This document shows, piece by piece, positions 1 to 10,150 of a DNA stretch of 21,985 nt. The notes under the pieces are model-generated. The model did no database searches and was not told the origin of the DNA. It saw only the letters and a list, made by a program, of their open reading frames with translations. The DNA comes from Coptodactyla brooksi (lineage: Eukaryota > Arthropoda > Insecta > Coleoptera > Scarabaeidae), in the NCBI GenBank assembly GCA_033557675.1, contig JAWQRM010000503.1, positions 1 to 21,985 on the forward strand, written 5' to 3'. Within the stretch, counting starts at the first letter, position 1. The number at the start of each line of letters is the position of its first letter. Both the position numbers and the translations under genes were made by a program.

Positions 1-19
1 CAATAAAATAAAATAAAAT

Positions 20-1110
20 CAATTTAGTACTACTTACCATCAGGCAAACACAGGAAATTAAACTCAGCACAAAACGTTCACCTATTGCTGATAAAATAGA
101 TTGCTTCTAAGTGCTCGCCCAAATACAGCTATAGAAGCAGATCGCCTGATGTGCGCTGGCAAATCGTTCTACAGCGAGATAGATGTTATAGTGAATAACC
201 TGTGGTACATTTCACTATGTTGTAAAGGAAATTTTAAAGTAAGTTCCTGCTGTGAACGCGTGCAGAGGCCATGCGAAGAGAGATATTCAAAGTTATCAAT
301 TAAGTAGGGCGGTGAGCCTAAATGCAGGATTTTGAAAAGCAATGTAAGAAGTCTGCAAGCACGTCGGTTTGTGTAAGTTAATAACTTCAGCGCATTCCTG
401 CATGGGGTTACGCGGTCAAATCTCTCAAAATGGAAGGTGAATCGTATACATGTGTTCTGCAGTCTTTCAAGCTTCAAGAGCAAATCGACAGAGATGTCAG
501 GGTAGGGAGCGTCAACATAATTCAAGTGGGACACAATGAGCGAGAAGGAGATATTGCGTCGTACACCAAAGGGCAGAAGACACCCCAGTTTTCGTAGTGC
601 ATGGAAACAGGAGTACTATTGAGATCTTTGTTTCAACTTATTAGAGCGTGTGGAAAATCAGATGCTGATGTCGATCTATAAATTTGCAAGTCGTCCACAT
701 ATAAATGATAGTTAGATGACATCACTTTGGTGACACTGTTTGTGAAAACACTGAAGAGCCCTTACTCCTCCCAAGCCCAACACACTACCCTGTGGTACAC
801 CACACTTGATGCTAAACATGGACGAACAGGAAGCTCCAGAGCCGACACAGAATTGACGATCAGACAAGTAGGACTTGAACCAGGAAACACAGGTGGGGCT
901 AAAACCAAAAGAGGAGAGAGATACCAGAAGCAAGTCATGATCAACACAGTCGAAAGCCTTTCTAAAATCAAGCAAAATAAATATTGGCAACTCTCTATCA
1001 AAAGCACGTCGAATATCGTCAGTAATTTTTATAAGCGCAGTAGTGGTAGTGCACCTCCTACGAAACCCAGACTGCAATGGACTCAGCAGAGAGCGCGCCC
1101 CAAGGTAACC
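20..1110 (-). mobile_element. 5'-truncated non-LTR retrotransposon (Jockey/CR1-like)
   Basis: About 1.1 kb of a minus-strand LINE-type element, from just before RT motif A to the end of its second ORF. The plus strand starts with a short AAAATA-type repeat that would be the 3' tail on the element's own strand. The 5' boundary is near 1110, where RT similarity stops. It therefore looks like a typical 5'-truncated LINE insertion, made by target-primed reverse transcription. The endonuclease domain and ORF1 are absent. I could not find a target-site duplication because the 3' edge is at the window end. Confidence 0.8.
82..1107 (-). pseudogene. Reverse transcriptase pseudogene, non-LTR type
   Basis: Remnant of the RT that copies LINE RNA at a nicked target. 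Reading the minus strand from 1107: an LLSPLQSGFRR entry motif, then motif A with the catalytic Asp (FILLDFRKAFDCVDH) near residue 37 of the 1077-712 segment, then GVPQGSVLG (motif B). A frameshift near 775 moves the frame. The next frame carries HLYVDDLQIY, the catalytic YVDD box, at 690-701. A further break and an apparent deletion of the palm-thumb link lie at 570-650. The 534-169 segment then gives the post-RT region (SHLNYVDAPYP, KLERLQNTCIRF). A TAG at 169-171 sits where this family has Trp before NDLPAHIR, so it looks like a TGG-to-TAG nonsense change. The frame ends at 82-84. Several independent disablements mean no function is expected. Clade assignment is from motif style only. Confidence 0.9.
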
Positions 1111-1130
1111 GAAATTTATTCTATTTAACT

Positions 1131-1479
1131 TAAATTGTAAATATATGACATATTTTCGGACAAGAAGCAGTTCGAAAAGTTTGTCTCATTTCCGGATTGA
1201 GGAAGTATTATATTAACTTATATGGGGTCCTTTAAAATACAAAAATCTACAGTAATTATTATGTACGTGGTGAGAACACCTCACCACAACCAAAATTGTT
1301 GCAGTTTACTTTGATATTTGCGAAAATGCAATTCCTAAACTTGCTGTGATATGATATGTTGAATTGTTTCTTCATTTAGATCAGCCAATTAATAAGTATG
1401 AAAACCCAAAATTTAACTCAAACTATCTATTACAAGTCGAAATATAATCAAAAAAGAAATGTGTTTCAATTTTTTTTCA
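1131..1479. other. AT-rich spacer, nothing recognised
   Basis: I see no coding similarity, tandem repeat or strong inverted repeat between the LINE remnant and the first ribozyme-bearing repeat. Confidence 0.5.
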
Positions 1480-1580
1480 ATTTCAGTCTTTCATCGCTCC
1501 TGATGATGCTAACTTGGTTAGCGAAACGTTCGTCGAGTATCCTCTCTTCAAATTTTGGCTTAGTGATGACTTCGCTTTTA
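1480..1580 (+). mobile_element. Penelope-type terminal-repeat fragment, copy 1
   Basis: A short repeat shared with 17927-18200: a CAGTCTTTC..TGCTC lead-in, a hammerhead core, then a T/C-rich spacer and an ATTTTGGC.TAGTG segment followed by ACTTCG. The same three-part layout occurs in both arms of the insertion inside the Mutator-type transposase. Penelope-like retroelements are known to carry minimal hammerhead ribozymes in their flanking repeats, and I infer that origin. No Penelope ORF adjoins this copy. Confidence 0.6.
1496..1538 (+). ncRNA. Minimal type I hammerhead ribozyme (complete core)
   Basis: All hammerhead core elements are present in order. Stem I 5' strand GCTC (1496-1499); conserved box CTGATGA (1500-1506); one extra T at 1507; stem II GCTAAC/GTTAGC (1508-1513 with 1517-1522, 6 perfect pairs, TTG loop); GAA (1523-1525); stem III ACG/CGT (1526-1528 with 1531-1533) closed by a two-base loop; cleavage-site C at 1534 (GTC); stem I 3' strand GAGT (1535-1538), giving 4 pairs including one G-U. 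The very short stem III and the extra base between box one and stem II depart from the textbook fold. They fit the minimal Penelope-type ribozymes, which are proposed to work as dimers. Fold seen in sequence; activity inferred only. Confidence 0.82.
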
Positions 1581-1589
1581 CTTCATCTT

Positions 1590-1620
1590 ATTTACGGGAA
1601 TTCTATCTCGCAAAATCGTT
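1590..1620 (+). other. Possible short Mutator-transposase scrap next to the ribozyme repeat
   Basis: The segment TATTTACGGGAATTCTAT and its continuation resemble 18248-18278, the transposase codons directly after the Penelope insertion (YGNSISQN here, YGNAIRQN there). Because both lie on the same side of a ribozyme repeat, this copy may derive from an already composite unit. The match is only about 30 bases, so chance is not excluded. Confidence 0.3.
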
Positions 1621-1624
1621 AGAG

Positions 1625-2600
1625 ATACCAATAGTGGTGCTAAATTTTCAGTATCAACGTGAATCGAAAAAGGTGACATATTGAACGGTTTTAATCGAAT
1701 TGAGTAACCTGACTATTAATTATTAATCCTTTATAGTTGTAATTCTATGAACTGCAGACGTGGAAATATTACTTAGGTTAGTTCATAATCATTAACTGGG
1801 GGAGAACGTTCTACTCCACCGCTACACTACTTTCTAGTCTTCCATTATACATCCCCGCAACTCAAACGCTCCTAAATATTTCAGAGGGAAACCGCTACAT
1901 AAAGAAACTACACGAGTAATACATATACCTGAAGCACCCCCGAAGCAATAACTCTGCTGGCGCTCACAGCAGTAGCCGCGGCGGAGTTAGGAGACGGAGG
2001 CATTACTGATTTATTATTAATGGATTTCCATTAGTCTTGAACAATGGTGTTATAGAATTGAAGTATAACTGGAGGGGAGCACTCCGCGCCTATTGTGCCC
2101 ACGCGCGATTATGTGAGAGTACAAAGAAGGACCAGAAATTGATTTACGCAAAATTCATAATGCATTGCCCTTTTTCTTTGCCTTTGCGAGATCCCTTTAA
2201 TGGAGAAAAAATGGTTATTTCATTCAAGTACTATTCCCTTTGCGGCTGATCGCAACATTAAAAGACTTTTCGCTTTTGAAGTTTTCGAATGTGGATAAAA
2301 ATTCAAGTAACAGGTGTACTGTCTTATACAGTTTATAAAGGAGTACATCCTTACAGTTTATAAGGACATTCATCAATATAGTTATGACGAATCACAAAAA
2401 ATTGACAGAATAAGGCATTTGTCACTTATATTTAATGAATATGTTGGGCGATGTTATCGTATTTACAAAATTTTATCATAAGTACACAGAAACCTAATTC
2501 AATAGTTAATATTCGATTCGAGTTTATGCATACGTACGTCAAATGGGGTTTGTGATTACATTCAGCGTTACAAATCACATTATTAGAAGGAACAAGTAAG
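1625..2600. other. Unassigned; GC-richer patch at about 1790-2250
   Basis: No recognised gene. The part from 1790 to 2250 is richer in G+C than its surroundings and includes CTGCTG..CAGCAG at about 1952-1970, which can pair. A 70-codon ORF at 2037-2249 matches no family I know. A short direct repeat (TACAGTTTATAA) occurs at about 2327 and 2353. Confidence 0.3.
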
Positions 2601-2603
2601 CAC

Positions 2604-2643
2604 TGTCTCTTCTCATAAGTTAGATTACTTATGAGAGGAGACA
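2604..2643. repeat. 17-bp inverted repeat (hairpin), 6-base loop
   Basis: Arms 2604-2620 and 2627-2643 are complementary at 16 of 17 positions around the loop TAGATT. The only mismatch is C/A-type (T in one arm against G in the other). It lies 44 bases upstream of the second hammerhead-like motif, so it could belong to the same element. Confidence 0.85.
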
Positions 2644-2686
2644 ACAGGTACACATTATAGGGATATAGAAAAGGAAGACTTTCATA

Positions 2687-2729
2687 TCTCCTGATGATGG
2701 TAATTTGGTCAGCGAAACGTGCGGCGAAA
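2687..2729 (+). ncRNA. Degenerate hammerhead ribozyme
   Basis: Same layout as 1496-1538, but decayed. CTGATGA (2691-2697) and GAAA (2714-2717) are kept. Stem II has two mismatches (G/G and A/C), and the T expected before the cleavage site is G (2724), which also breaks the closing stem III pair. Stem I keeps three of four pairs. It is recognisable as a relic, and self-cleavage is unlikely. Confidence 0.75.
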
Positions 2730-2734
2730 TGTTT

Positions 2735-4900
2735 GACGTTCTTACAAAGGTTATAATATAATGTTGTTGTCGTAACCTGTAAAACTTTGAACGTTTTATA
2801 GAGTACTCTATTCGCCGGTTTTTGTTCTAATCAAAGCGGTTCGCATTTTTTAGGGGCCAATACTTTTAACGGCGATAGTAGTCAAATATATAATATATTT
2901 TACAGCGAAATGAAAACATTGTTACTATTCTCAAACAATTAGTTGTAAATTCTAGTGACTTGAGCACTATTAGTGACTAAATTTAAATAAAATATCTTTT
3001 AACATATTCCAAATATGTACAAAAATTAGCTTGTATTTACGTTTGACGCTCTGTATCTTGAAATCGGAGCGTTTAAATATATGTTTATAGCAGTTTTTTC
3101 CTATAATGAACCAGGGAATTAGCATGAATATTAGATCGCACCTACCACCAGCTGCATATTACCACGTAATGGCAATGTTACTTCTTAACAGTTGTATTTG
3201 TCAGTTCACATTTATGTCAGTTCACATTAGTCAGTTCACATTTACGTTGTCTGCTGCAAACAGCTAGATCAGGTACATTATTTGATCATTAAAATAAAAA
3301 ATAATTTTACATTAAAATTGTATTTTACACATACTGTTCTTTTACACAATGTGTTCCAAAATTATGTTAAATTTAACAAGATATATTTTAATAGGTAAAA
3401 ATATTCTTAAATATTCACCTTAGTTTGTTTAGTGAACGATGATGTAGCAATTTTGTTTAAACAGAATTTAATAGATTAGTATACAAAAACAATTGGACAT
3501 CGAGAAACCTAAATTTACAGTGGCGTGTAAAGAAATCTTTAAAGAAATTGTTATTGTTTTCGCATTTTTGAGATTTCTATTGCGACTTCTGTCAATCATT
3601 CATTTAACCTCCGTCATTGATGGATCCATTATAGTTTTATGTCCCACTAGCCTCTCATGTTCATGTACTCTTTCCTATTTAATTTGTGTTTTGCAAGATT
3701 CTCCTTTCTATATTTTATTTCGTTCATTGAATTTTTTATTATACCATTTTGTAAATGCGTTTGTTTTCTTTTTGTCTTTCAGTATGGTGATCAACTGAGA
3801 TCAACAAGTTGATTATCAATTTAATCTTTTTCACTTTTTCCTGATACTTTGTTACATTCTTACATCTCATAAATCCCTATCTTCAATGTTCCATGTTTTC
3901 TACTTTTGCCTTGCACTTCCTTTCGGCATTCTCTCGTTTCGTTCTTTTCTTCCTATGTGCATGTTAACCACTTTTCTTTGCAGTTCTTTACACTACACGC
4001 CCTGTTATCTACATCCCCAAGTTCATTAATTTGTTCTATTAACCGATGTTCTGCTTCTTCAATCTATTGGGTTCCCTCTTTGTTATTACCTAATCTCTGT
4101 ATATCCTGGTTATGCCTTGGAATCTAAATTTGCTTATCTTCTTGTATTTTTGTTGAATTGTTGCAGTTACCATAAAATGAATTCGTACAGACAGTTCTAA
4201 ATATCTTACTGGAGATTATCTTCTCATTGTAGTAACTCCACGATCTATTTGTGAATAATTCTTTCTAAATCAATGTTAGTGTTAGGTTTCAACTACTAGA
4301 ACTAAGGCGATTTAGTCGACCTTCATGGTATAAATGTTGTACGAATTGACGTGATGTCACCGATCGGTACATGAATTGGACAGGACATATCTAGCTTTAC
4401 TGCACTAGGGTGTTAATGGTGCTAACAGTATTCAGTACAGTAGTTACCAAATAAAAAGAGTTCAGAATTATAATTCAGCACTGTAAGACCCAAATAAAGA
4501 GTATTAAATTACGTTGTACTATGAAAATAAGCTTATGCTTCTTGTATCTATAACCTATAACGGATTCTTAGAGCCTATCATTAGGAAAGAGATAGGCGGG
4601 ACCGTGAAATGACTTAGTGTTCAAAAAGTTAAAATGTACGTTAAGTACAAATTTATCATGACATATGCAATGTTTTAATAAACACTAGCACATTCATATT
4701 TTATCGCAACTATTTATATCATGAAATACGGTTATCAACATGGCGGGTACTATAGAAATAGTACAGCAGTTGTCGAAAAAAAAATAAAGTCGAGGTCAAG
4801 ATGATACCACAGGAGAAATAGAAGAAATTAAAACTGGACTAACAGAGACATTTAGATGTTGTACAAGAAATCAAATACCAAATGCTGTGTGACAGAACAT
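2735..4900. other. AT-rich stretch, no gene recognised
   Basis: Contains the tandem repeat at 3200-3245. It also has two pyrimidine-rich ORFs (3493-3798 and 3906-4127) whose products are mostly hydrophobic, low-complexity reads of T-rich DNA with no known motif. A 7-bp hairpin GCCTATC/GATAGGC lies at 4573-4597. Nothing supports a gene. Confidence 0.4.
3200..3245 (+). repeat. Three-copy tandem repeat, unit about 16 bp
   Basis: GTCAGTTCACATTTAT at 3200-3215, a 14-base version at 3216-3229 lacking two bases, and a third copy at 3230-3245 ending in C. A short minisatellite. Confidence 0.9.
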
Positions 4901-4930
4901 ACATAGAATATCCGCCATATTTTTTAATGA

Positions 4931-5068
4931 ATGAGAGAACCTTGCAGAATGACCTTGCAGGAACCAACCATGCGAAGAGAATGGTTAGAAAGATTTTTAA
5001 GATTGGGTGATCAAAAAACACTTTTGTATAGAAAACAGAAGATGCTGGATGAAAGACAGGTAGAAAAG
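4931..5068 (+). other. Weak exon candidate ending at a consensus splice donor
   Basis: An open frame of 46 codons from ATG at 4931 runs straight into AAAAG|GTAAGT, a full-consensus 5' splice site at 5069; the frame closes at 5078 if unspliced. The product is highly charged (TMRREWLERFLRLGDQKTLL and a following KQKMLDERQVEK), unlike the low-complexity reads around it, and could form a helix. I do not recognise it, and no acceptor or second exon is identified. It could be chance. Confidence 0.2.
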
Positions 5069-5099
5069 GTAAGTAAATGAAAGTACGAAGCTAGAAATT

Positions 5100-6460
5100 A
5101 AAAACACAGGCACAGAAAGAAGCTGAATGTGCGTAACCCGTTGGATTGTGTTCCATTTGATCGGTTTAGTTTCTATGCGAAAACAGTTTTACATGATATC
5201 ACATTATGCTAGATGACTACGTGGATAAAACACAATACCAACTCCGTTTACATCACCGAGACTTAGTTAATATACCTGAAACCGATTGATATCGTAAGAA
5301 GTTTCATATGAGTGTTTCGTATAAAGTTGTTTTCAAACTAGCTAATGTAAATGCAAAAAAAAAACATATTTATTAATCCATAGGTACAGGACAAGAATTA
5401 TTACCCGCTTTAACATCATGAGCATCTATGATCTCGCTGCAACTAAAATTAGTTTGTAGTCCATCACTGAAGGGGTCACAAATATATCAAAAACATAATG
5501 CAGGGATCTCTACTCTCAAATTAGGAGAATCATCTTTTCAAAAACCATCAGGGAGATAGTCCCGGAGAAGCGGACACCATATTTCTTAATCGACACATAA
5601 CTATTTACACATATGTTAAATCATTCACTAGGCTTCAAAGAAAGGCTGGCAAACAGGTTGCAGGGCAGCCTAAAAACAATAAAATAAGGAAAATAGGCAA
5701 ATATTTTGTAAAATCATCAGGCAACGTACAGCAAAATCCCTCTCTTGCATGTAGAAATAATTACCAAGCCAAGAAAGATTCTGACAATTTTCAAATTATC
5801 GCGAAATATTAAAATTTTGCACTCAAAAATCGGTGTCTAAGTGGAGGGATGCTTTACTTCCAGGCCTTTAAACGCACAGAAAAATATTCGTTTAGGATCG
5901 CGCTGCCTCCCCATGTTGTAATTTTTTAGTTTTCAGATTTAGAATATATTTTATTTTATGCTCGAGTGGGTTGTTAAAATTTATTTTATTTTACAATATG
6001 TTTTAGGGGATTTGTTCGAGTATGACACTCAAATTGGCGGAGGTGCCGGAAACACCCATACCTCTACCGAAAATTCCAAACAGAACCACTGGACTTTCTC
6101 CCTTGGAGAATGTCAACTCCTGGACTGCACAGAATACATCAGGCTCCGGACCGCTACAAGTGGAAACATTTCTGTACCGATGTATTCTGCACCTGTAGTC
6201 CACCTGAAAATCGCGACAAGAACGAAACGGTGCGATAGACACAAGAAAAACCTTCTTCCGAGAAAACCACAATTACATATATTAATAACCAAATACAAAT
6301 GGTAATATAAGAAATACAAAATATTATCGAAGTGACATAAAATAAACTTTTCTGTAACAATATATTTTAACACTTGATTGCTTCTAATAAATCTACACGT
6401 CAACAGTTGACGCATTCGGTTCAACTTTAACGAGTCGCAAATAAAGTTATTTATAATCGT
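5100..6460. other. Unassigned stretch
   Basis: No known family. A block at about 6000-6290 is GC-richer and open in several frames (115 codons plus at 5958-6305; 158 codons minus at 6113-6589), but neither product shows a recognisable motif. The overlap of open frames on both strands argues for compositional chance. Confidence 0.3.
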
Positions 6461-6468
6461 TACGATCC

Positions 6469-6510
6469 AAATTAGCACAGGGAAAGGAGTGCCTTTCTCT
6501 GTGCCAATTT
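6469..6510. repeat. 19-bp inverted repeat with 4-base loop
   Basis: Arms 6469-6487 and 6492-6510 match at 17 of 19 positions around AGTG; both differences are transitions. As RNA it would be a near-continuous stem. It could be a folded mini-element, a small-RNA precursor or a chance palindrome. I see no terminal repeats that would define a transposon. Confidence 0.85.
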
Positions 6511-6589
6511 GAACGCCTTCTGGGAAACCGTAAACAAGCAAGCAAAAATCGTTTTGCATGCAAACCAACTCTCTTAATCTCCCAATCAA

Positions 6590-7550
6590 TAAGTTTGTAA
6601 GTTAAGCAAATCTACTAATCAGTTTAAAGTTTATAAAACAGTTTTATAAAAAAGCAAAATCAGTAAAACCAAAATAAATTTCTGTAGTAGCTTCTAAACG
6701 TAGATGCTGTCTAGGAACCCTCCGAAACACCATGTACAGCTATGGCTTAATGTACTCGAAGACAAACAGACATCCTTGACGTAGGTAACCTTGGTAACCT
6801 TGGCAGAAAAACCAGCACCTCACACGTTCCAGATGATGGCAAAAAAATCTAAGGAAAAAATACAGAGAAACGTCCACTTAGCAGCATATAAATACACAAC
6901 ATCGAAGGAAGCAAAATTGCACTCCCCTGCACTCTCCTTCGAATCGAAGTTGGTCTAATGTTAATGTCTAAGTCGTATGGACGTTGCCAAAACTCCAACC
7001 CAATACTATCAGCGAAACCGTTCCAAACTCGAGGTAATACAGCTAATTAACCTCTAAAAGTGTTACGAGTACCCTCTTTCCAGCTTCGTAAAAATTCAAG
7101 ACTGCACAGGCTCCTGCCAAGGGATAATTCATCAAATAATTGCCAACCGTACACTTACGTGTCTAACGTAGAAAAGAGAAACCCCGAGGAAAGAAAAAAC
7201 GCTTTCATAGATAAAAACAGGAAATAGAAGTTACCAACCTAAGACAACACAGGAGGATGATAATTCCCAAATGGAACGAATCATCCTCCAAAGGACAACA
7301 AGGCTTCAAAAGGAAGAAGAGACAAAAGATATCAAAAGCTATTTAAACAAGTAAAACTACCGCTTAAATTAACCGTTTCCTTCAATCGGCTATGCCTAGT
7401 ATAAAAGTACACACTCTGTATAATAGGAAAACAGCGAAAACTGAAACATGTCGACACAAAGTAAGAAAGAAATAGTCAACGAAGGAACAGGAAATATTGA
7501 ACTCAAACTGCTTATCAACTATTACCTTTTTAATGTAGTGGTTATGATGC
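6590..7550. other. Unassigned A/C-rich stretch
   Basis: Richer in A and C on the plus strand than its neighbours, with no family recognised. GGTAACCTT is tandemly doubled at about 6785-6803, and a 10-bp perfect inverted repeat (GGAGGATGAT/ATCATCCTCC) lies at 7252-7261 and 7280-7289. It may be the decayed 5' part of a retroelement, but I cannot show it. Confidence 0.3.
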
Positions 7551-8391
7551 GGTGGTTACGATAAATAGTCGATTTACTGCGGCAAATCATAATGTCCTTA
7601 TTAAACGTTGTAACACGAGAGAAGAAATTTTTAAAGTTAGCATCCAGAGTATTTTTGAATGTTGCGCAGCGGATCTACATTTCGCGACGGATGATCTCAT
7701 AGTCATACACATAAGTAGGACCCTAGTAGCAAGTGCAGAGACTTTTGTACCAGATTTGAAACATTGTTAAACCTTTCGTTGCAATACAGAATAGATTGAT
7801 TGTTGCCAATGATTTCAACCTGGATCTGATGAACAACAATCATCAGGCTAGAGACGTCCTCATTGTTATTTCTCAGATCTTCTTCTAAGAATTGTGGATG
7901 AATGCTCAAGTCCAGTGTATTATTGCTTCTCTGAAGTCTACTTTCGCATGTGCTGTTAATAACGTCAGTATCAAAATTATCAAAGCTTCAGTGGATTATG
8001 ATTAAAGCTTGGAGAAGCATTGACTATTTTTTTTCTATAGGCATCTTGCCTACTATATTTGAGATCTTAAAGTTGGTACCGGCTTACCAGGTAGAAGTAG
8101 GGTGTCTGGTAAATGACCCTACATTTCAATTTTATCTGTTGATCTGTAATCTCCTATAATGGAAGTTGCCTTAGTTGTGATATGCCAAAGAATTTAGAGC
8201 TTGTTGGTCATTTGGATGTGCAACATTTTAGCGCACAAACTTTATTACTCTGACCTTAGACATAATGCATTAGAACAGAGTTACCTTATTAAAAGACCGC
8301 ATTAGCAATCCATCAATACGAAACTTCATTGCAAGGCGGTTTTGGATTGCGAGGTTCGGCATGCTCAGTCTGACGTTATGCAGACTGGGCA
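7551..8391. other. Unassigned, possibly upstream part of a decayed LINE
   Basis: Several short open frames, none identifiable. It lies directly upstream of the RT motif C fragment at 8392, so it may be its worn-out 5' portion. A 13-bp inverted repeat (12 of 13 paired) occupies 8360-8372 and 8381-8393. Confidence 0.3.
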
Positions 8392-8870
8392 TGATTATAC
8401 ATATGAATGCGCCTGTTAACAGTGATGTGCATTTAGTTATGTACGTTGATAATAGTAAGGTCTGAACCTCCACGACAGACGAATATCGGCCTACGGCTCA
8501 TACTTCTGCTAACATTATCTAAGGGGAGTATCTAAGAGAATGTTATTATTAGTATTTTCTGCCGCTCATACTTCAGATGAGTTGAGTGTACAATATGGCT
8601 CTAGCTGTATTAGGTCTTCAGGTGTTTTGGATATGGTGGTTTACTTAGATTTATTATGGATTGAGCAGACGCTTAACAGTGAAATTCATTGGCGGTATTT
8701 TTTCAACACTTTACAACACTTAAGGCTTCTATACCACAGTACAGTAATGAACACGTTCTATTATTTATGTTATCTCTATAGCATCAGTACGGGTTGCTTT
8801 ATTGGGCAATGCATGAGGATCCCGTTCTGAAGTTTCAAAAGCGAGTCCGATGTGTTATGTTGTGGTTAGT
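8392..8870 (+). pseudogene. Non-LTR RT fragment, motif C to post-RT region
   Basis: The plus strand reads HLVMYVDNSKV near 8430-8465. It aligns by position with the YADD catalytic box of LINE RTs but has Asp-Asn in place of Asp-Asp. Further on, in shifted frames, a VYLDLLW segment (about 8637) fits the 'LGV.LD..L.W' element, IHWRYFFNTLQHLRLL follows, then a YGLLYWAMHEDPVLKFQKR region (about 8790-8850) fits the conserved 'YG..FWG......QKR' close of the RT region. Multiple frameshifts and a lost catalytic Asp mean it is dead. The Jockey/CR1 group is likely on motif style. Confidence 0.65.
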
Positions 8871-9080
8871 TGTGGACTTTACTTGAGTAGTTGAATCATT
8901 CCGAGTTCATTCTTCTGTATAGGAAACAGACTCTGTTTGATCAATTAGCTTACTTACTGTATTCTCAACTTATTTCGAGAGTATATAGAAGATCAAATAA
9001 CTTCGTGGAGACATACAAATTAATGAATATTTATGAACAAAATTTTCTCCACTTTAAGGCCATTAAAACATAGCAATTTA

Positions 9081-9260
9081 ATTTCATTGACGATATTCTA
9101 CAATATTTAGGGAACAAACAAGATACATGTGGTATTTTGTTGGATTTAAAGAAAGATCTTGACAATATGAAATGAATTATAACTCAAAGCGTCCCACAAG
9201 GTCAAATTTTCGATCTTCTTTTATGATGAGGACCTTCACGATATCAAGGATACATTGTAT
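9081..9260 (+). pseudogene. Non-LTR RT fragment, motifs A and B
   Basis: The plus strand reads CGILLDLKKDLDNMK (motif A; the usual KAFD is KDLD, keeping the first catalytic Asp). After an internal deletion comes SVPQGQIFD (motif B, usually GVPQGSILG), then a frameshifted LFFYDEDLHDIK segment. These motifs normally precede motif C, yet here they lie downstream of the 8392-8870 fragment. The two pieces are therefore rearranged or come from two insertions. Confidence 0.65.
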
Positions 9261-9839
9261 AACAGTAGTTACTTTCGATATCAACTACCCGAATGCTCTT
9301 ATCTAGGATTTGACGAATAATATTTATTGATTGAGCTATATAATACCATTTTGTACTTTGAACATTTTGAACTTTAACAATTAATCTCCGTGGTATTCAA
9401 ACATTTCACAATTACACAACTTCTCAATACTGCGAATACATAATACAACGGCTAGCATACAGGAATAGTGCTGGAGTTACTACAAAACATTGACATTGTT
9501 GTAGTGCTCGATCTGTATATTTATGAAAGCATAATATTCTTATGCTAGATACGATGCTCATTTCTATTATGCTCAGTATTTGGTATAATTTACTAGCATT
9601 TTTGAAAACTTTATTTGCGCATCAAGTATTAAAGTATTTTGTTGACGTTTATTTCTATGCTATTGCATTATTGTTGAAAACAAGATATTAACTTTCTTAA
9701 TCGACTTTGATTAGAGATGAGTGGTAACCGCAAATAATGCTTAAAACAGCCTTCAATTTAACACAACGGCATTAATTCCGCATTGATATTATGGTACTTA
9801 TTGCTATACAATAACAAATAAAAATGCGAAGGAACGAAT
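9261..9839. other. AT-rich, nothing recognised
   Basis: No open frame of note, no repeat and no family similarity that I can see. Confidence 0.4.
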
Positions 9840-10150
9840 AAGTTCAAAGTCGACCATGGCTGTAGACGCCGGGTAAGCGTAAACTCGTCCTTTTATGCAT
9901 TTATCCTTTTATGCTTTTTTAATTACCTCCGAATTTAATTAACACCATATCAGTTTTACGAGTTTGATTTACAATTGTAATACGGACGTATATTAAATCC
10001 ATGCGGCCATAAAATCCGACGCATACGTGATTGGGCATACTGTTCTCGCGAATAATGCCGCCGATTTATGACGGCTCGTTGTAAAACGCAACCGTTTGAT
10101 GTATAACACGCGGGCCTACGATGTACAATTTAATGACCACTTCGCCGATA
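9840..10150. promoter_or_regulatory. Candidate non-coding regulatory block with TTTATG and TAATTA motifs
   Basis: This block has more CpG than its AT-rich surroundings and no open frame. It holds TTTATG-type motifs at 9891-9897, 9907-9913, 10007-10014 (reverse) and 10064-10070, plus TAATTA (9920-9925) and TTAATTAA (9935-9942). TTTATG is the core bound by Caudal/Abd-B-class homeodomains and TAATTA by Antp-class homeodomains. In AT-rich DNA such cores are common, so this is only a hint. It is one of the few stretches that does not look like transposon debris. Confidence 0.2.

Noticed and set aside
727..1128. 133-codon plus-strand ORF
   Set aside because: Antisense shadow of the minus-strand RT.
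3200..3245. Repeats as a CRISPR array
   Set aside because: Units are directly adjacent without spacers, and the genome is eukaryotic.
3493..4127. Two hydrophobic ORFs resembling membrane proteins
   Set aside because: They read T-rich DNA; the apparent membrane segments are explained by composition.
6113..6589. 158-codon minus-strand ORF
   Set aside because: No motif recognised; other frames on both strands are open in the same GC-richer block, so it looks compositional.
6828..6890. CCAGATGATGGC followed by GAAACGTCC, hammerhead-like words
   Set aside because: About 40 bases separate the two boxes, no stem II pairs between them, and the first box has A where C-T-G is needed.
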